Positions 32,688 through 41,295 of a stretch of DNA of 64,000 nt are shown here, piece after piece. Position numbers and translations under genes: made by a program. The notes below the pieces were generated by a model that saw nothing but the letters and a program-made list of their open reading frames with translations, was not told the origin of the DNA and searched no databases. Numbering within the stretch: position 1 is the first letter of the stretch; every line of letters starts with the position of its first letter. Source of the stretch: ASV31 sp965229765 (GTDB lineage: Bacteria > Pseudomonadota > Alphaproteobacteria > Rhodobacterales > Rhodobacteraceae); contig CBDDJT010000003.1 in the NCBI GenBank assembly GCA_965229765.1, positions 186,001 through 250,000 of the forward strand, written 5' to 3'.

Positions 32688-33868
32688 TTCACGAAGACCT
32701 GCCGCGGCGTATGGCACAGCGCCTCGACGCCCGTGTCGGTGATCAGGATTGTCTCGGAGATCTCGACGCCCCCGTCCTCCAGCCACAGCGCGGGCATGAA
32801 ATGGAACACCATCCCCGGCTTCAGCTCTGTCATGTCGCCGCGCCGGAAGGACATCGTGCGCTCGCCCCAGTCCGGCGGATAGCTCAGCCCGATGGAATAG
32901 CCGCAGCGGTTGTCCTTCTCGAAGCCCAGCCGGTTCAGCGTGGCGTTGAAGGCATTGGCGATATCCTCGCAGCGGTTGCCGGGGCGGGCCTGCTCCAGCC
33001 CCACCTCCATCGCCTCCAGCACCGCCTTTTCCGCCTCCTGGTAAAGGACCGGCGGCGCGCCGAAGAACAGCGTGCGCGACTGCGGACAGTGATAGCGCCG
33101 GTGACAGCCCGCGATCTCGAAGAAGTTCGACTCGCCCGCGCGCAGCGTCCGGTCGTCCCATGTCAGGTGCGCCGCGGTGGCATCCAGCCCCGAGGGCGTG
33201 ATCGGCACGATGGCGGGGTAATCGCCCCAGTGCCCGTCCGCCCCCATCGCGCCCGTGTGCAGGATCTCTGCCACCAGTTCGTTCTTCCGCATCCCCGGCT
33301 CGGCCACCTCGAGGATGCGCGCGTGCATCGCCTCGACGATCCGCGCGGCGCGGCGCATGTATTCGATCTCGCTGTCGGACTTGATCGCGCGCTGCCAGTT
33401 CACCAGCCCGGTGGCATCGCTGAACTCGGCCTCGTGCAGATGCGCCGCCAGCGTCTGGTGCGCCTTGGCAGAGTAATAGTAGTTGTCCATCTCCACCCCG
33501 ATCCGCATGCCCGACCAGCCGCGCTCGTAGATCAGGATCGCCAGCGCCTCCATCGGGTGCTTTTGCGGGTTCTGCACATAGGTGTCGTCATACCCCACGA
33601 TGGACGCGTCGTGATCGGCCATGAAGACGGTGCGCACCGCCCCCGGCGCATCGATCCCGCGCCCCCACCAGACCGGGTCGCCCTCCATCGGGACCAGCAC
33701 GCACTGGTGGACATAGAAGGACCAGCCGTCATAGCCCGAGATCCAGGCCATGTTCGACGGGTCCGACAGGATCAGAAGGTCTATGCCCCGCAACGCCATC
33801 TCGGCCCGGGTGTGCGACAGGCGCGCGTGATACTCGGCATCGGTGAAATTCGGGTTCGACGTGGTCAT
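32684..33868 (-). CDS. doeA: Ectoine hydrolase-like M24 family protein
   Basis: A 394-residue pita-bread-fold M24 protein without signal peptide. The N-terminal creatinase-type domain (ILSDPSNMAWISGYDGWSFYVHQCVLVP) and the catalytic domain (WGDYPAIVPITPSG, GESNFFEIAGCHRRYHCPQSRT) match DoeA/EutD, which opens the ectoine ring to N-acetyl-diaminobutyrate. Characteristic DoeA proteins are about 400 residues. Second gene in a doeD-doeA-doeB order. GGAGGCGCGC precedes the ATG. Confidence 0.8.
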   Translation of the reverse strand: MTTSNPNFTDAEYHARLSHTRAEMALRGIDLLILSDPSNMAWISGYDGWSFYVHQCVLVPMEGDPVWWGRGIDAPGAVRTVFMADHDASIVGYDDTYVQNPQKHPMEALAILIYERGWSGMRIGVEMDNYYYSAKAHQTLAAHLHEAEFSDATGLVNWQRAIKSDSEIEYMRRAARIVEAMHARILEVAEPGMRKNELVAEILHTGAMGADGHWGDYPAIVPITPSGLDATAAHLTWDDRTLRAGESNFFEIAGCHRRYHCPQSRTLFFGAPPVLYQEAEKAVLEAMEVGLEQARPGNRCEDIANAFNATLNRLGFEKDNRCGYSIGLSYPPDWGERTMSFRRGDMTELKPGMVFHFMPALWLEDGGVEISETILITDTGVEALCHTPRQVFVK

Positions 33869-33881
33869 GTGCGCGCCTCCG

Positions 33882-35258
33882 CTACAGGTCCCGCGCCACC
33901 TCGGCCACCGCCTCGGCGGTGGCGGTGACGACGGTGTCGATCTCGGCCTCTGTGATGCACAGGGGCGGGGCAAAGCCGATGATGTCGCCGCCGGGCATCG
34001 CCCGCGCGATCACGCCCCGGCGCAGCATCGCCGCCACAACTGCGCCCGACACCTTGCCCGGCGCCTCCCACTGGGCGCGCGCCGCCTTGTCGGGCGACAG
34101 CTCCACCGCGCAAAGCACGCCCTCGCCCCGCACCTCGCCCACCAGCGGGTGATCGGCCAGCGCCCCGGCCATCTGCGCATTCAGATACGCCCCGGCCGAC
34201 CCCGCATGCGCCACAAGCCCCATCTGGTCGATCAGCCGCAGGTTTGCCACGCCCGCCGCCGCGCCGATCGGATGGGCCGAATAGGTCCAGCCATGCCCCA
34301 TCGGGCCGAAAGCGTCCGTGCCCTCTTCCAGCACGCGCCACACCCGGTCGCCGATGATCGACCCCGACAGCGGCGCATAGGCGCTCGTCAGCCCCTTGGC
34401 GATGGTCATGATGTCGGGCGCGATGCCGTAATGGGTGCTGCCGAACATCGAACCCATGCGGCCAAAGCCCGTCACCACCTCGTCGGCGATCAGCAGGATG
34501 TCATGGCGCCGCAGCACCGCCTGGATCTTCTCCCAGTAGCCCGCGGGCGGCGGCACGATCCCGCCCGTGCCCAGGATCGGCTCGCCGATGAAGGCGGCGA
34601 TGGTGTCCGCGCCTTCGGCCTCGATCAGCGCCTCCAGCCGGTCCGCGCACCAGTCCGAGAACGCCGCCTCGTCCATCCCGGGATCGGGCCTGCGATAGTA
34701 GTACGGCGCCTCGGTGTGGATCACCTGCGCAAGCGGCAGATCGAATTTCGCATGAAACAGCGGCAGCCCGGTCAGGGACCCGGTCACAAGGCCCGATCCG
34801 TGATAGCCGCGCCAGCGGCTGATGATCTTCTTCTTCCCGGGCCGGCCGAGGATGTTGTTGTAATACCAGACCATCTTGACGTTGGTCTCGTTGGCGTCCG
34901 AGCCCGACAGCCCGAAATAGACCTTGGACATGCCCTTGGGCGCACGCTCCATCACCATGTGCGCCAGCGTGATCGAAGCCTCGGTGCCATGACCCATGTA
35001 GGCGTGGTAATAGGCCAGCTCGCGCGCCTGCGCCGCGATCGCCTCGGAAATCTCGGTCCGCCCATATCCCACGTTCACGCAGTAAAGCCCCGCGAAGGCA
35101 TCGAGCAGCTTCCGCCCGTCGCGGTCCTCGATGAACACGCCCTCGCCCCCGGTGATGATCCTGTTCGGCGCGTCCCCGCGCGCGAACTGCGCCAGATGGG
35201 TCGAGGGGTGGAAAAAGCTCTCGCGGTCCCACTGGGACAACTGGTCGTTGGTCAGCAT
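33882..35258 (-). CDS. doeD: Class III aminotransferase, diaminobutyrate transaminase-like
   Basis: A 458-residue PLP enzyme of the class III aminotransferase family: FAGLYCVNVGYGRTEISEA, SGSDANETNVKMVWYYNN, LLIADEVVTGFGRMG and PLP lysine in IAKGLTSAYAPLSG. It would move the amino group of 2,4-diaminobutyrate in ectoine catabolism. Relatives use beta-alanine, putrescine or taurine, so the substrate rests on context (doeA and doeB follow, 13 bases downstream). The ATG at 35258 follows GAAGGAC. Confidence 0.7.
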   Translation of the reverse strand: MLTNDQLSQWDRESFFHPSTHLAQFARGDAPNRIITGGEGVFIEDRDGRKLLDAFAGLYCVNVGYGRTEISEAIAAQARELAYYHAYMGHGTEASITLAHMVMERAPKGMSKVYFGLSGSDANETNVKMVWYYNNILGRPGKKKIISRWRGYHGSGLVTGSLTGLPLFHAKFDLPLAQVIHTEAPYYYRRPDPGMDEAAFSDWCADRLEALIEAEGADTIAAFIGEPILGTGGIVPPPAGYWEKIQAVLRRHDILLIADEVVTGFGRMGSMFGSTHYGIAPDIMTIAKGLTSAYAPLSGSIIGDRVWRVLEEGTDAFGPMGHGWTYSAHPIGAAAGVANLRLIDQMGLVAHAGSAGAYLNAQMAGALADHPLVGEVRGEGVLCAVELSPDKAARAQWEAPGKVSGAVVAAMLRRGVIARAMPGGDIIGFAPPLCITEAEIDTVVTATAEAVAEVARDL

Positions 35259-35376
35259 GGCGTGTCCTTCCCTGTCATCCCCCAGCCCTATCGAAATCCG
35301 GGCCGGGGTTCCATGCCTTGACCCGGAAAGCCGCCACCGGCTTCTTCTGTTCACAAATACTCTCGCCGAAGGCCAC

Positions 35377-35407
35377 GCCCGCGGGGGGCTCGATGCCCCC
35401 CGCGGGC
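35377..35407 (-). terminator. Strong hairpin downstream of the FAD-dependent oxidoreductase gene
   Basis: Perfect 13-base arms GCCCGCGGGGGGC/GCCCCCCGCGGGC around TCGAT. A second perfect hairpin, GCGCCGCGC-ATG-GCGCGGCGC (35418-35438), lies closer to the gene end. Together they likely terminate the upstream transcript before doeD. The rest of the 186-base gap (35259-35444) shows nothing else recognisable apart from a short A/T-richer stretch near 35350. Confidence 0.65.
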
Positions 35408-35444
35408 GTTCGGCCGGGCGCCGCGCATGGCGCGGCGCAAGGCC

Positions 35445-37871
35445 TCACATCCGCATCCGGCTGCCGTTGGCGTCAAACAGCGGCCGGGCCAGCCGTCGCG
35501 CCGGCAGCATCTCTCCCAGCACCTCGACCGACCAGCCCGCCTCGGCCGCCGCGTGCTCCTTCGGCACATAGGCCAGCGCGACCGAGGTGGCCGAGGCATG
35601 GGCATAGCCGCCCGAGGTGACCCAGCCCACCACTTCGCCGTCCTTCGACACCGGCTCGTCCCCGATGACGTCGGCGTCCCGCGCCTCGACGGCAAGCGTG
35701 ATCAGGCGGTAGGTGCCGCCCGCCGCCTTGCGTTCCGCCGCCGCGGTCTTGCCGATGAAACCGGCGTCCTTCTCCAGCGCCACGAAGCGGCCCAGCCCCG
35801 CCTCCCACGGGTCGTAGACCGGCCGGTATTCCCGGCCCCAGCCGGCCCAGCCCTTTTCCAGCCGCAGCGCGTTCAGCGCCCGCAGCCCGAAATCGCGGAT
35901 TCCATGGGCCGCCCCGGCCTCCTTCAGGGCGAGGTAGAGGTAGCGCTGGTACTCCGGCGCCACCCAGATCTCGTAGCCCAGATCACCGGTGAAGCTGACC
36001 CGCCCCACCAGCGCGGGCGCCATGCCCAGATCCATCCGCCGGATGTCCATGAAACGGAACGCCTCCGCCGACAGGTCCGTATCGCTCAGCGCCGCCAGCA
36101 CATCGCGCGCCGCGGGCCCGGCGATCGACAGCCCGGTCAGCCCGGCCCCATGCGCCGTGACCGTCACAGAGCCGTCCGCGGGCAGATGCGCGTCGAACCA
36201 GCGCATGTGATAGGCCTCTGCCGCGCCGCTGCCGGCAATGAAGAACTCCTCGTCCCCAAGCCTGGCGAGCGTGAAGTCCCCGATCAGGCGCCCGTCTTCC
36301 TTCAGCATCGGCGCCAGCACCATCCGCCCCGTTCCGGGCATCCGGCAGGCCAGCATCCGGTCAAGCCACGCCTCGGCCCCCGGCCCGGCCACGGTGTATT
36401 TGGCGAAGCCCGTGATCTCTATGATGCCCACGCCCTCGCGCACGGCGCGCGCCTCGGCGCCCACATGCTCGAAATCGGTGGACCGGCGCCAGGAGAACGC
36501 ATCCTTCACCCCCTCGGGCGCGAACCACAGCGGCACCTCCAGCCCGTAGGCCGCGCCGAACTGGGCGCCCCCGGCCTTCAGAAGGTCGTAGATCGGCGAG
36601 GTCCTGAGCGGCCGCGCCGCCGGCAATTCCTCGTTCGGGAAGCGGATCGAGAAGCGGCGCGCGTAATTCTCCTGCACCTTGGCGTTGGTGTAGGCCAGCG
36701 TCGCGTAATCGCCGAACCGCGCCACGTCCATAGCGAAGACGTCATAGCCCGGGTCGCCCTCGATCATCCAGTTGGCCAGCGCCAGCCCCACGCCGCCGCC
36801 CTGGCTGAAGCCCGCCATCACCCCGCAGGCGCACCAGAACCCGGGCAGCCCGCGCACCGGCCCCACAAGCGGGTTGCCGTCGGGCGCGAAAGTGAAGGGA
36901 CCGTTGATGATCTGCTTGATGCCCGCGGTCTCGAAGGCGGGGAAATGGCGAAAGCCCACCTCCAGCGATGGTGCGATGCGGTCGATGTCGGGCTCCAGCA
37001 ACTCGTGCCCGAACTCCCACGGCGTCTGCCTGGGCGACCAGGGCTTGCAGGCCCGTTCATAGGTGCCCATCAACATGCCCTTGCGTTCCTGCCGCAGGTA
37101 AAGCTCGCCGTCGAAATCGACGGCATGAAGCATTTCCTTTCCCGTTGCCTCGTTGAAGGCGGCGACCTCGGGCATGTCCTCGGTCAGAAGATACATGTGC
37201 TCCATCGCCAGCACCGGCAGCTCCAGCCCCACCATGCGCCCGACCTCGCGCGCCCAGAGCCCGCCGGCGTTCACCACGTGCTCGGCGATGATGTCGCCCT
37301 TGTTCGTCACCACCCGCCATGTGCGGTCCGGCAGCTGTTCCAGCGCCTCGACCTTGGTGTGCAACTCGATCTCGGCCCCGTTCTTGCGCGCGGACTTCGC
37401 ATAGGCATGGGTGGTGCCATAGGGGTCGAGATGCCCCTCGACCTCGTCGTACAGCGCGCCGACGAACTGCGTCGGGTCCATCAGCGGGAACAGTTCTGCC
37501 GCCTCGCCAGGCGTGATCAGCTGCGCGTCGAGCCCCATGTAGCGGCCCTTGGCCATGATCGACTTCAGCCAGTCGAAACGCGCGGGCGTCGCGGCCAGCA
37601 TCACGCCGCCGGTCATGTGAAGCCCGATGTCCTGACCCGACAGCTCCTGGATCTCCTTGTAGAGATCCACGGTGTATTTCTGAAGCGCGGCCACGTTCGG
37701 ATCGCCGTTGATCGTGTGCATCCCGCCCGCCGCGTGCCAGGTCGAGCCGCTGGTCAGCTCGGAGCGTTCCAGCAGCACCACGTCGCTCCAGCCGAATTTC
37801 GTCAGGTGATAGAGCACGCTGCATCCCACGACGCCGCCGCCGATCACCACCGCCCGCGCATGGGTCTTCAT
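35445..37871 (-). CDS. FAD-dependent oxidoreductase with GcvT domain, dimethylglycine/sarcosine dehydrogenase-like
   Basis: An 808-residue cytosolic flavoprotein. The N-terminal DAO domain (VVIGGGVVGCSVLYHLTK) has the covalent-FAD histidine His46 in SGSTWHAAGG. From about residue 430 there are FAO_M and GcvT folate-binding domains (GFAKYTVAGPGAEAWLDRMLACRMP, LGYEIWVAPEYQRYL, LRLEKGWAGWGREYRP). Such enzymes demethylate N-methylglycines and pass the C1 unit to tetrahydrofolate. A GbcA-like Rieske oxygenase is two genes upstream, so the pair could degrade glycine betaine. Substrate unproven. Confidence 0.85.
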   Translation of the reverse strand: MKTHARAVVIGGGVVGCSVLYHLTKFGWSDVVLLERSELTSGSTWHAAGGMHTINGDPNVAALQKYTVDLYKEIQELSGQDIGLHMTGGVMLAATPARFDWLKSIMAKGRYMGLDAQLITPGEAAELFPLMDPTQFVGALYDEVEGHLDPYGTTHAYAKSARKNGAEIELHTKVEALEQLPDRTWRVVTNKGDIIAEHVVNAGGLWAREVGRMVGLELPVLAMEHMYLLTEDMPEVAAFNEATGKEMLHAVDFDGELYLRQERKGMLMGTYERACKPWSPRQTPWEFGHELLEPDIDRIAPSLEVGFRHFPAFETAGIKQIINGPFTFAPDGNPLVGPVRGLPGFWCACGVMAGFSQGGGVGLALANWMIEGDPGYDVFAMDVARFGDYATLAYTNAKVQENYARRFSIRFPNEELPAARPLRTSPIYDLLKAGGAQFGAAYGLEVPLWFAPEGVKDAFSWRRSTDFEHVGAEARAVREGVGIIEITGFAKYTVAGPGAEAWLDRMLACRMPGTGRMVLAPMLKEDGRLIGDFTLARLGDEEFFIAGSGAAEAYHMRWFDAHLPADGSVTVTAHGAGLTGLSIAGPAARDVLAALSDTDLSAEAFRFMDIRRMDLGMAPALVGRVSFTGDLGYEIWVAPEYQRYLYLALKEAGAAHGIRDFGLRALNALRLEKGWAGWGREYRPVYDPWEAGLGRFVALEKDAGFIGKTAAAERKAAGGTYRLITLAVEARDADVIGDEPVSKDGEVVGWVTSGGYAHASATSVALAYVPKEHAAAEAGWSVEVLGEMLPARRLARPLFDANGSRMRM

Positions 37872-37908
37872 TGCGTCCCTCCTTGCCGCCGCGCTGGTGC
37901 CGACGGTC

Positions 37909-38139
37909 TCATTCCTCGCGTCCCAGCGCCTTCAGCCGGGCATGGAGCGTCCCCGCCGCACCGTCGCCCCGTTCCAGCGCGAAAACATAGGCATGGGTCA
38001 GGTAGAAACAGGCCCGGTCCACCTGCCCCCCGGCCTCGGCCAGATCGGCGGCCTGCGCATAAAGCTGGCACAGCGCCGCCCCGTCACCCGCCGCATGGGC
38101 CGCCAGCAACGCCCGGTCCAGCGCGTCCGCCCCGCCCAC
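37909..38139 (-). CDS. Small unknown protein, alpha-helical, between oxygenase and FAD gene
   Basis: A GTG at 38139 overlaps the Rieske oxygenase stop (TAGTG) and opens 76 codons: MGGADALDRALLAAHAAGDG, then tetratricopeptide-like helices (ALCQLYAQAADLAEAGGQVD, RACFYLTHAYVFALERGDGA) ending LKALGREE. The codon use matches the neighbours and the overlap implies coupled translation. I do not recognise the family. It could be a helical adaptor for the oxygenase. Confidence 0.7.
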   Translation of the reverse strand: MGGADALDRALLAAHAAGDGAALCQLYAQAADLAEAGGQVDRACFYLTHAYVFALERGDGAAGTLHARLKALGREE

Positions 38140-39302
38140 TACTCCGCCGCAAGCGGCGCCGCCGACATGCGTTCCGCCACCCAGCGGTGAAAGCAATGCG
38201 TCGGCCCGTCCATTGCAGGGCTGAACTTGCCGCCGTCGAACCGCACGCCGTTGCGGCCCCTCTGCATCCCCTCGACCACGAACAGGTCTTCCTCGAACAC
38301 GGTCTTCCACATCTCGGCATTGCGCGCGCGCATCGGCGCGAAATCCTCGCCCGCCACCACGTCGGCACTGTAATACAGCGCCACGCGCTCCACCGTCCGG
38401 TCCTTCGCTTGCGGCTCAAGGATGATGGCGAAGGCGTGGTCGCGGTGCACCCCCAGCAGGACGTTGGGATAAAGCGCGATGTATTCCGCCCCCCTCTCCC
38501 ACTGCGCCGACAGCCCCGGCCAGTCGGGAAACCGCCGCCCGTCGTCAGCGATCATCGGCGCGTAGACCAGCGTTCCCTGCCCCGAAAACGCGCCCGGTTC
38601 CTCGATGTTGTAGTGATCCTCCAGCCGCGAATAGCTGTTCAGCCCCGGATGGACCCACGGCAGGTGATAGCTTTCGCAGTAATTCTCGACCGCCAGCTTC
38701 CAGTTGCAGGCCACGTCAAAGGAAAACCGGCTGTCCGCCCCGCCGGCCACCAGCGGGCGATCCTTGAACTCGGCCCAGCGGGCGATGGCGGCCGCCGCAT
38801 GATCCTCGAAGGCGGGCGCGTCGCCCGAGACGTTGACGAAGATCACGTCGCGCCAGACATGGCTGCGGATCTCCACCAGCCCCAGTTCGCCGCGCCGGAT
38901 CTCTTCGTGCGTGTTCTGCCCCGGCCCGCCCACATGCGGCGTCGTCACCAGTTCGCCCGTCAGCGCATAGCACCAGCTGTGATAGGGGCAGCGGATCACG
39001 CCGCCCACCTTCTTCGGCTCGGACACAAGGATCATGCCGCGATGGCGGCAGGTGTTCTGATAGACCTTCACGTCGCCCGTCCGGGTGCGTACCGCCACCA
39101 GCGGCATCCCCGCCAGGTCCACCGGCATGGCATCCCCCGGCTCGGGGATGTCCTGGCCAAAGGCCAGCGCCGTCCATGTCGCGAACAGAAGGCTGTCGCG
39201 CTCTGCCCCGAACATGGCGTCAGAGACATAGTGGGCGTTGGGCAAACCCCTGGCCTGGGCCAGAGGGGCAAGAACGGACGACAGCGCGGCGGAATCGGTC
39301 AT
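38139..39302 (-). CDS. Rieske non-heme iron oxygenase alpha subunit, GbcA-like
   Basis: A 387-residue oxygenase: Rieske cluster ligands Cys85-x-His87 and Cys105-x2-His108 (CRHRG and CPYHSW), and mononuclear iron site in VENYCESYHLPWVHPGL. The catalytic-domain style resembles choline monooxygenase and GbcA (glycine betaine demethylase) rather than aromatic dioxygenases. It would need a ferredoxin/flavin reductase partner, and none is adjacent. Start at ATG 39302 with GGAG. The downstream dimethylglycine-dehydrogenase-like gene supports a methylated amine as substrate. Confidence 0.8.
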   Translation of the reverse strand: MTDSAALSSVLAPLAQARGLPNAHYVSDAMFGAERDSLLFATWTALAFGQDIPEPGDAMPVDLAGMPLVAVRTRTGDVKVYQNTCRHRGMILVSEPKKVGGVIRCPYHSWCYALTGELVTTPHVGGPGQNTHEEIRRGELGLVEIRSHVWRDVIFVNVSGDAPAFEDHAAAAIARWAEFKDRPLVAGGADSRFSFDVACNWKLAVENYCESYHLPWVHPGLNSYSRLEDHYNIEEPGAFSGQGTLVYAPMIADDGRRFPDWPGLSAQWERGAEYIALYPNVLLGVHRDHAFAIILEPQAKDRTVERVALYYSADVVAGEDFAPMRARNAEMWKTVFEEDLFVVEGMQRGRNGVRFDGGKFSPAMDGPTHCFHRWVAERMSAAPLAAE

Positions 39303-39409
39303 GGCAGGCTCCAGCTTCAGGGAACAGGACCGACCCTGAACCCTGCGCCAGTTTCCGTCCGCATCGGTCGCGACATGCCGCTTGCCATGCGCGACACGCA
39401 GCCGCGCGC

Positions 39410-40501
39410 CTACAGCGTCACCGCCTGCCCCGTCCGCGCCGATTCCTGCGCCGCCAGCCCGATGGCCACCGCCTTGGCGCCATCCGCCAGCGTCACCTCG
39501 GGCGTGCCCTGCCCGCGCGCCACCGCAAGGAACCGCTCGTGCTGATAAAAGGTCGAGCCGTTGTGATCGCCCGCCGCCAGAAGCGCCGCATCCACCGGCA
39601 ACTCGATCTTGCGCGGCCCCTTGGGATCGCGCGGGCTGATGACCAGTTCCGGCACCGGCGGCGCGCCCAGATGCTCGGGCCAGAAACGCCCCGGCCCCGG
39701 CACGAAGCACTCTATCTTGCCCAGCGGGCCCACGGCCGAAACCTCTTCCTGATAGCGCGCGCCTTCGGCGAACATGCACAGCTCCAGCATGGCGCGCGAC
39801 CCGCCGTCGAAATCGACGATCACATAGCCCGAATCCCAGATATCCGACGCCTCGCCGTCGTAGACCTCGGCCTTGTGGTTCACGACCTGCCCGGCTGAGG
39901 CCATGACGCGCACCGGCTCCTGCCCCAGCACCAGCCGCATAAGGTCGAAGAAATGGCAGCACTTCTCGACCAGCGTGCCGCCCGAATAGCGGTTGAAGCG
40001 GTTCCAGTTCCCGACCTTTTCAAGGAACGGAAAGCGGTGCTCGCGCACCGTCAGCATCCTGACCCCGCCCGTGACCGCCTGCGCCTCGGCCACCAGCCGC
40101 GCGATGGGCGGCATGTAGCGGTATTCCATCGCCACCCAGACCGGCGCGGGATAGCTGGCCGCGAAACGCTCCAGCCGGGGCACCTGCGCGGTGTCGGTAT
40201 AAAGCGGCTTTTCGACCAGCACCGGGCGTGGCCGCGCCGCCGCGATCGCCTCCAGCTGGTCGACATGGCAATGGTTCGGGCTGGCGATCACCAGCGCGTC
40301 AACCCCGTCCGCCGCCAACAAGGCGCCCAGCGTGTCATACGCCACCGCCCCCGGCGCGCGCGCCAGCGCGGCGGCCCGCATCCCCGGATCGGGCTCGTAG
40401 ATCGCCCGCACCTCCGCCCCCGGCAGCAGCGCGATATTCGCCATGTGCTCCTGCCCCATCATGCCCGCGCCGATGAGCCCATATCCAACCTTGTCCTGCA
40501 T
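39410..40501 (-). CDS. Gfo/Idh/MocA-family oxidoreductase
   Basis: A 363-residue NAD(P)-dependent dehydrogenase: Rossmann motif GLIGAGMMGQEHM at residues 8-20, EKP motif in VLVEKPLYTD, and catalytic-type YSGGTLVEKCCHFFDLMR. The family oxidises sugars or inositols. Situated 5 bases after the GntR regulator gene on the same strand, so probably co-transcribed with it, and part of the regulator's sugar or sulfosugar pathway. Start ATG 40501 with AGGA. Confidence 0.85.
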   Translation of the reverse strand: MQDKVGYGLIGAGMMGQEHMANIALLPGAEVRAIYEPDPGMRAAALARAPGAVAYDTLGALLAADGVDALVIASPNHCHVDQLEAIAAARPRPVLVEKPLYTDTAQVPRLERFAASYPAPVWVAMEYRYMPPIARLVAEAQAVTGGVRMLTVREHRFPFLEKVGNWNRFNRYSGGTLVEKCCHFFDLMRLVLGQEPVRVMASAGQVVNHKAEVYDGEASDIWDSGYVIVDFDGGSRAMLELCMFAEGARYQEEVSAVGPLGKIECFVPGPGRFWPEHLGAPPVPELVISPRDPKGPRKIELPVDAALLAAGDHNGSTFYQHERFLAVARGQGTPEVTLADGAKAVAIGLAAQESARTGQAVTL

Positions 40502-40506
40502 CTGTC

Positions 40507-41205
40507 CTACCTTAGCCGCGTCACGTAACGCGTTGTTTCCGCGTCGAACCAGGTGTGTGACACCTCGGCCCGCGCGCCATTTTGATCCCAGCTGATCCGC
40601 TCCACATGGCCGGCAGGTGCGCCGGCGCGCATCGGCAGGCCCCGCCCCCAGTCCGGCACAGGCGCCACACCCACCCGGTCCTCGGCGCGCTGGATCCACA
40701 GCCCCAGCCGTGCCTTGTAGAACTGGTAAAGCGACTCGCTCAGGTCCCGGGCGGCCAGCGCGGGGGCATAGCCCGCGTCCAGCCAGATCTCTTCCAGCGC
40801 CGCCGGCATCCCGTTCAGCCGCCGCAGCCGCCTGATCCGGTGCGCCCGCTCTGACGTGCCGAACTCGGGCAGTCCGGCGGGCTTGTCCAGCGTGTCGACG
40901 GCCAGCACCTCGGCGCTGGGACGCCCCCCGCCCGACACAAGCTCCAGCCGGAAAAACACATACGGCCCGGCACGTTCCGGCACGGCCCTGACATAGTTGC
41001 CGGACCCGTGGACACGCTCGACAAGGCCCGCCTCGACCATCAGGTCCAGTGCCTTGCGCAGCGTGCCGACGGACACGCCCAAACCTTCTGCCATGCTGCG
41101 CTCTGGCTGCATCCGCTCGCCCGGCAAGAGACGCCCGGCCTGAATGTCGCGGATCAGCAATTCGCTGACCTGCACATAGCGGGGCTGGACGGTGGGCGTG
41201 GACAT
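40507..41205 (-). CDS. GntR/HutC-family transcriptional regulator
   Basis: A 232-residue regulator: N-terminal winged helix (ELLIRDIQAGRLLPGERMQPERSMAEGLGVSVGTLRKALDLM) and a C-terminal UTRA/HutC ligand domain. Divergent from the monooxygenase-aldo-keto reductase-flavin reductase-TRAP operon, which it most likely controls. It shares a 90-base intergenic region with that operon. The long upstream extension of this open frame is antisense to the monooxygenase and is not coding. Confidence 0.88.
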   Translation of the reverse strand: MSTPTVQPRYVQVSELLIRDIQAGRLLPGERMQPERSMAEGLGVSVGTLRKALDLMVEAGLVERVHGSGNYVRAVPERAGPYVFFRLELVSGGGRPSAEVLAVDTLDKPAGLPEFGTSERAHRIRRLRRLNGMPAALEEIWLDAGYAPALAARDLSESLYQFYKARLGLWIQRAEDRVGVAPVPDWGRGLPMRAGAPAGHVERISWDQNGARAEVSHTWFDAETTRYVTRLR

Positions 41206-41236
41206 GCGGCGCGCTTCGAAAAAAATTGATACAGGA

Positions 41237-41250
41237 TTGATGCATATCAA
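41237..41250. promoter_or_regulatory. FNR-type box in the GntR-monooxygenase divergent promoter
   Basis: TTGAT-GCAT-ATCAA, a perfect FNR consensus, 32 bases from the regulator start and 46 bases before the monooxygenase start. It may bind FnrL, or by chance overlap the GntR operator. The only other perfect copy I found is at 18696. Confidence 0.55.
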
Positions 41251-41295
41251 AGCGGATGCTACGCAAGGGAAAAATGCACCCCTGAAAGAGATTCG

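Noticed and set aside
35427..39545. Plus-strand open frame of 1372 codons opposite the flavoprotein and Rieske genes
   Set aside because: It is an antisense shadow of high-GC genes: proline/arginine/histidine-rich, no domain, while the minus strand holds full, recognisable enzymes.
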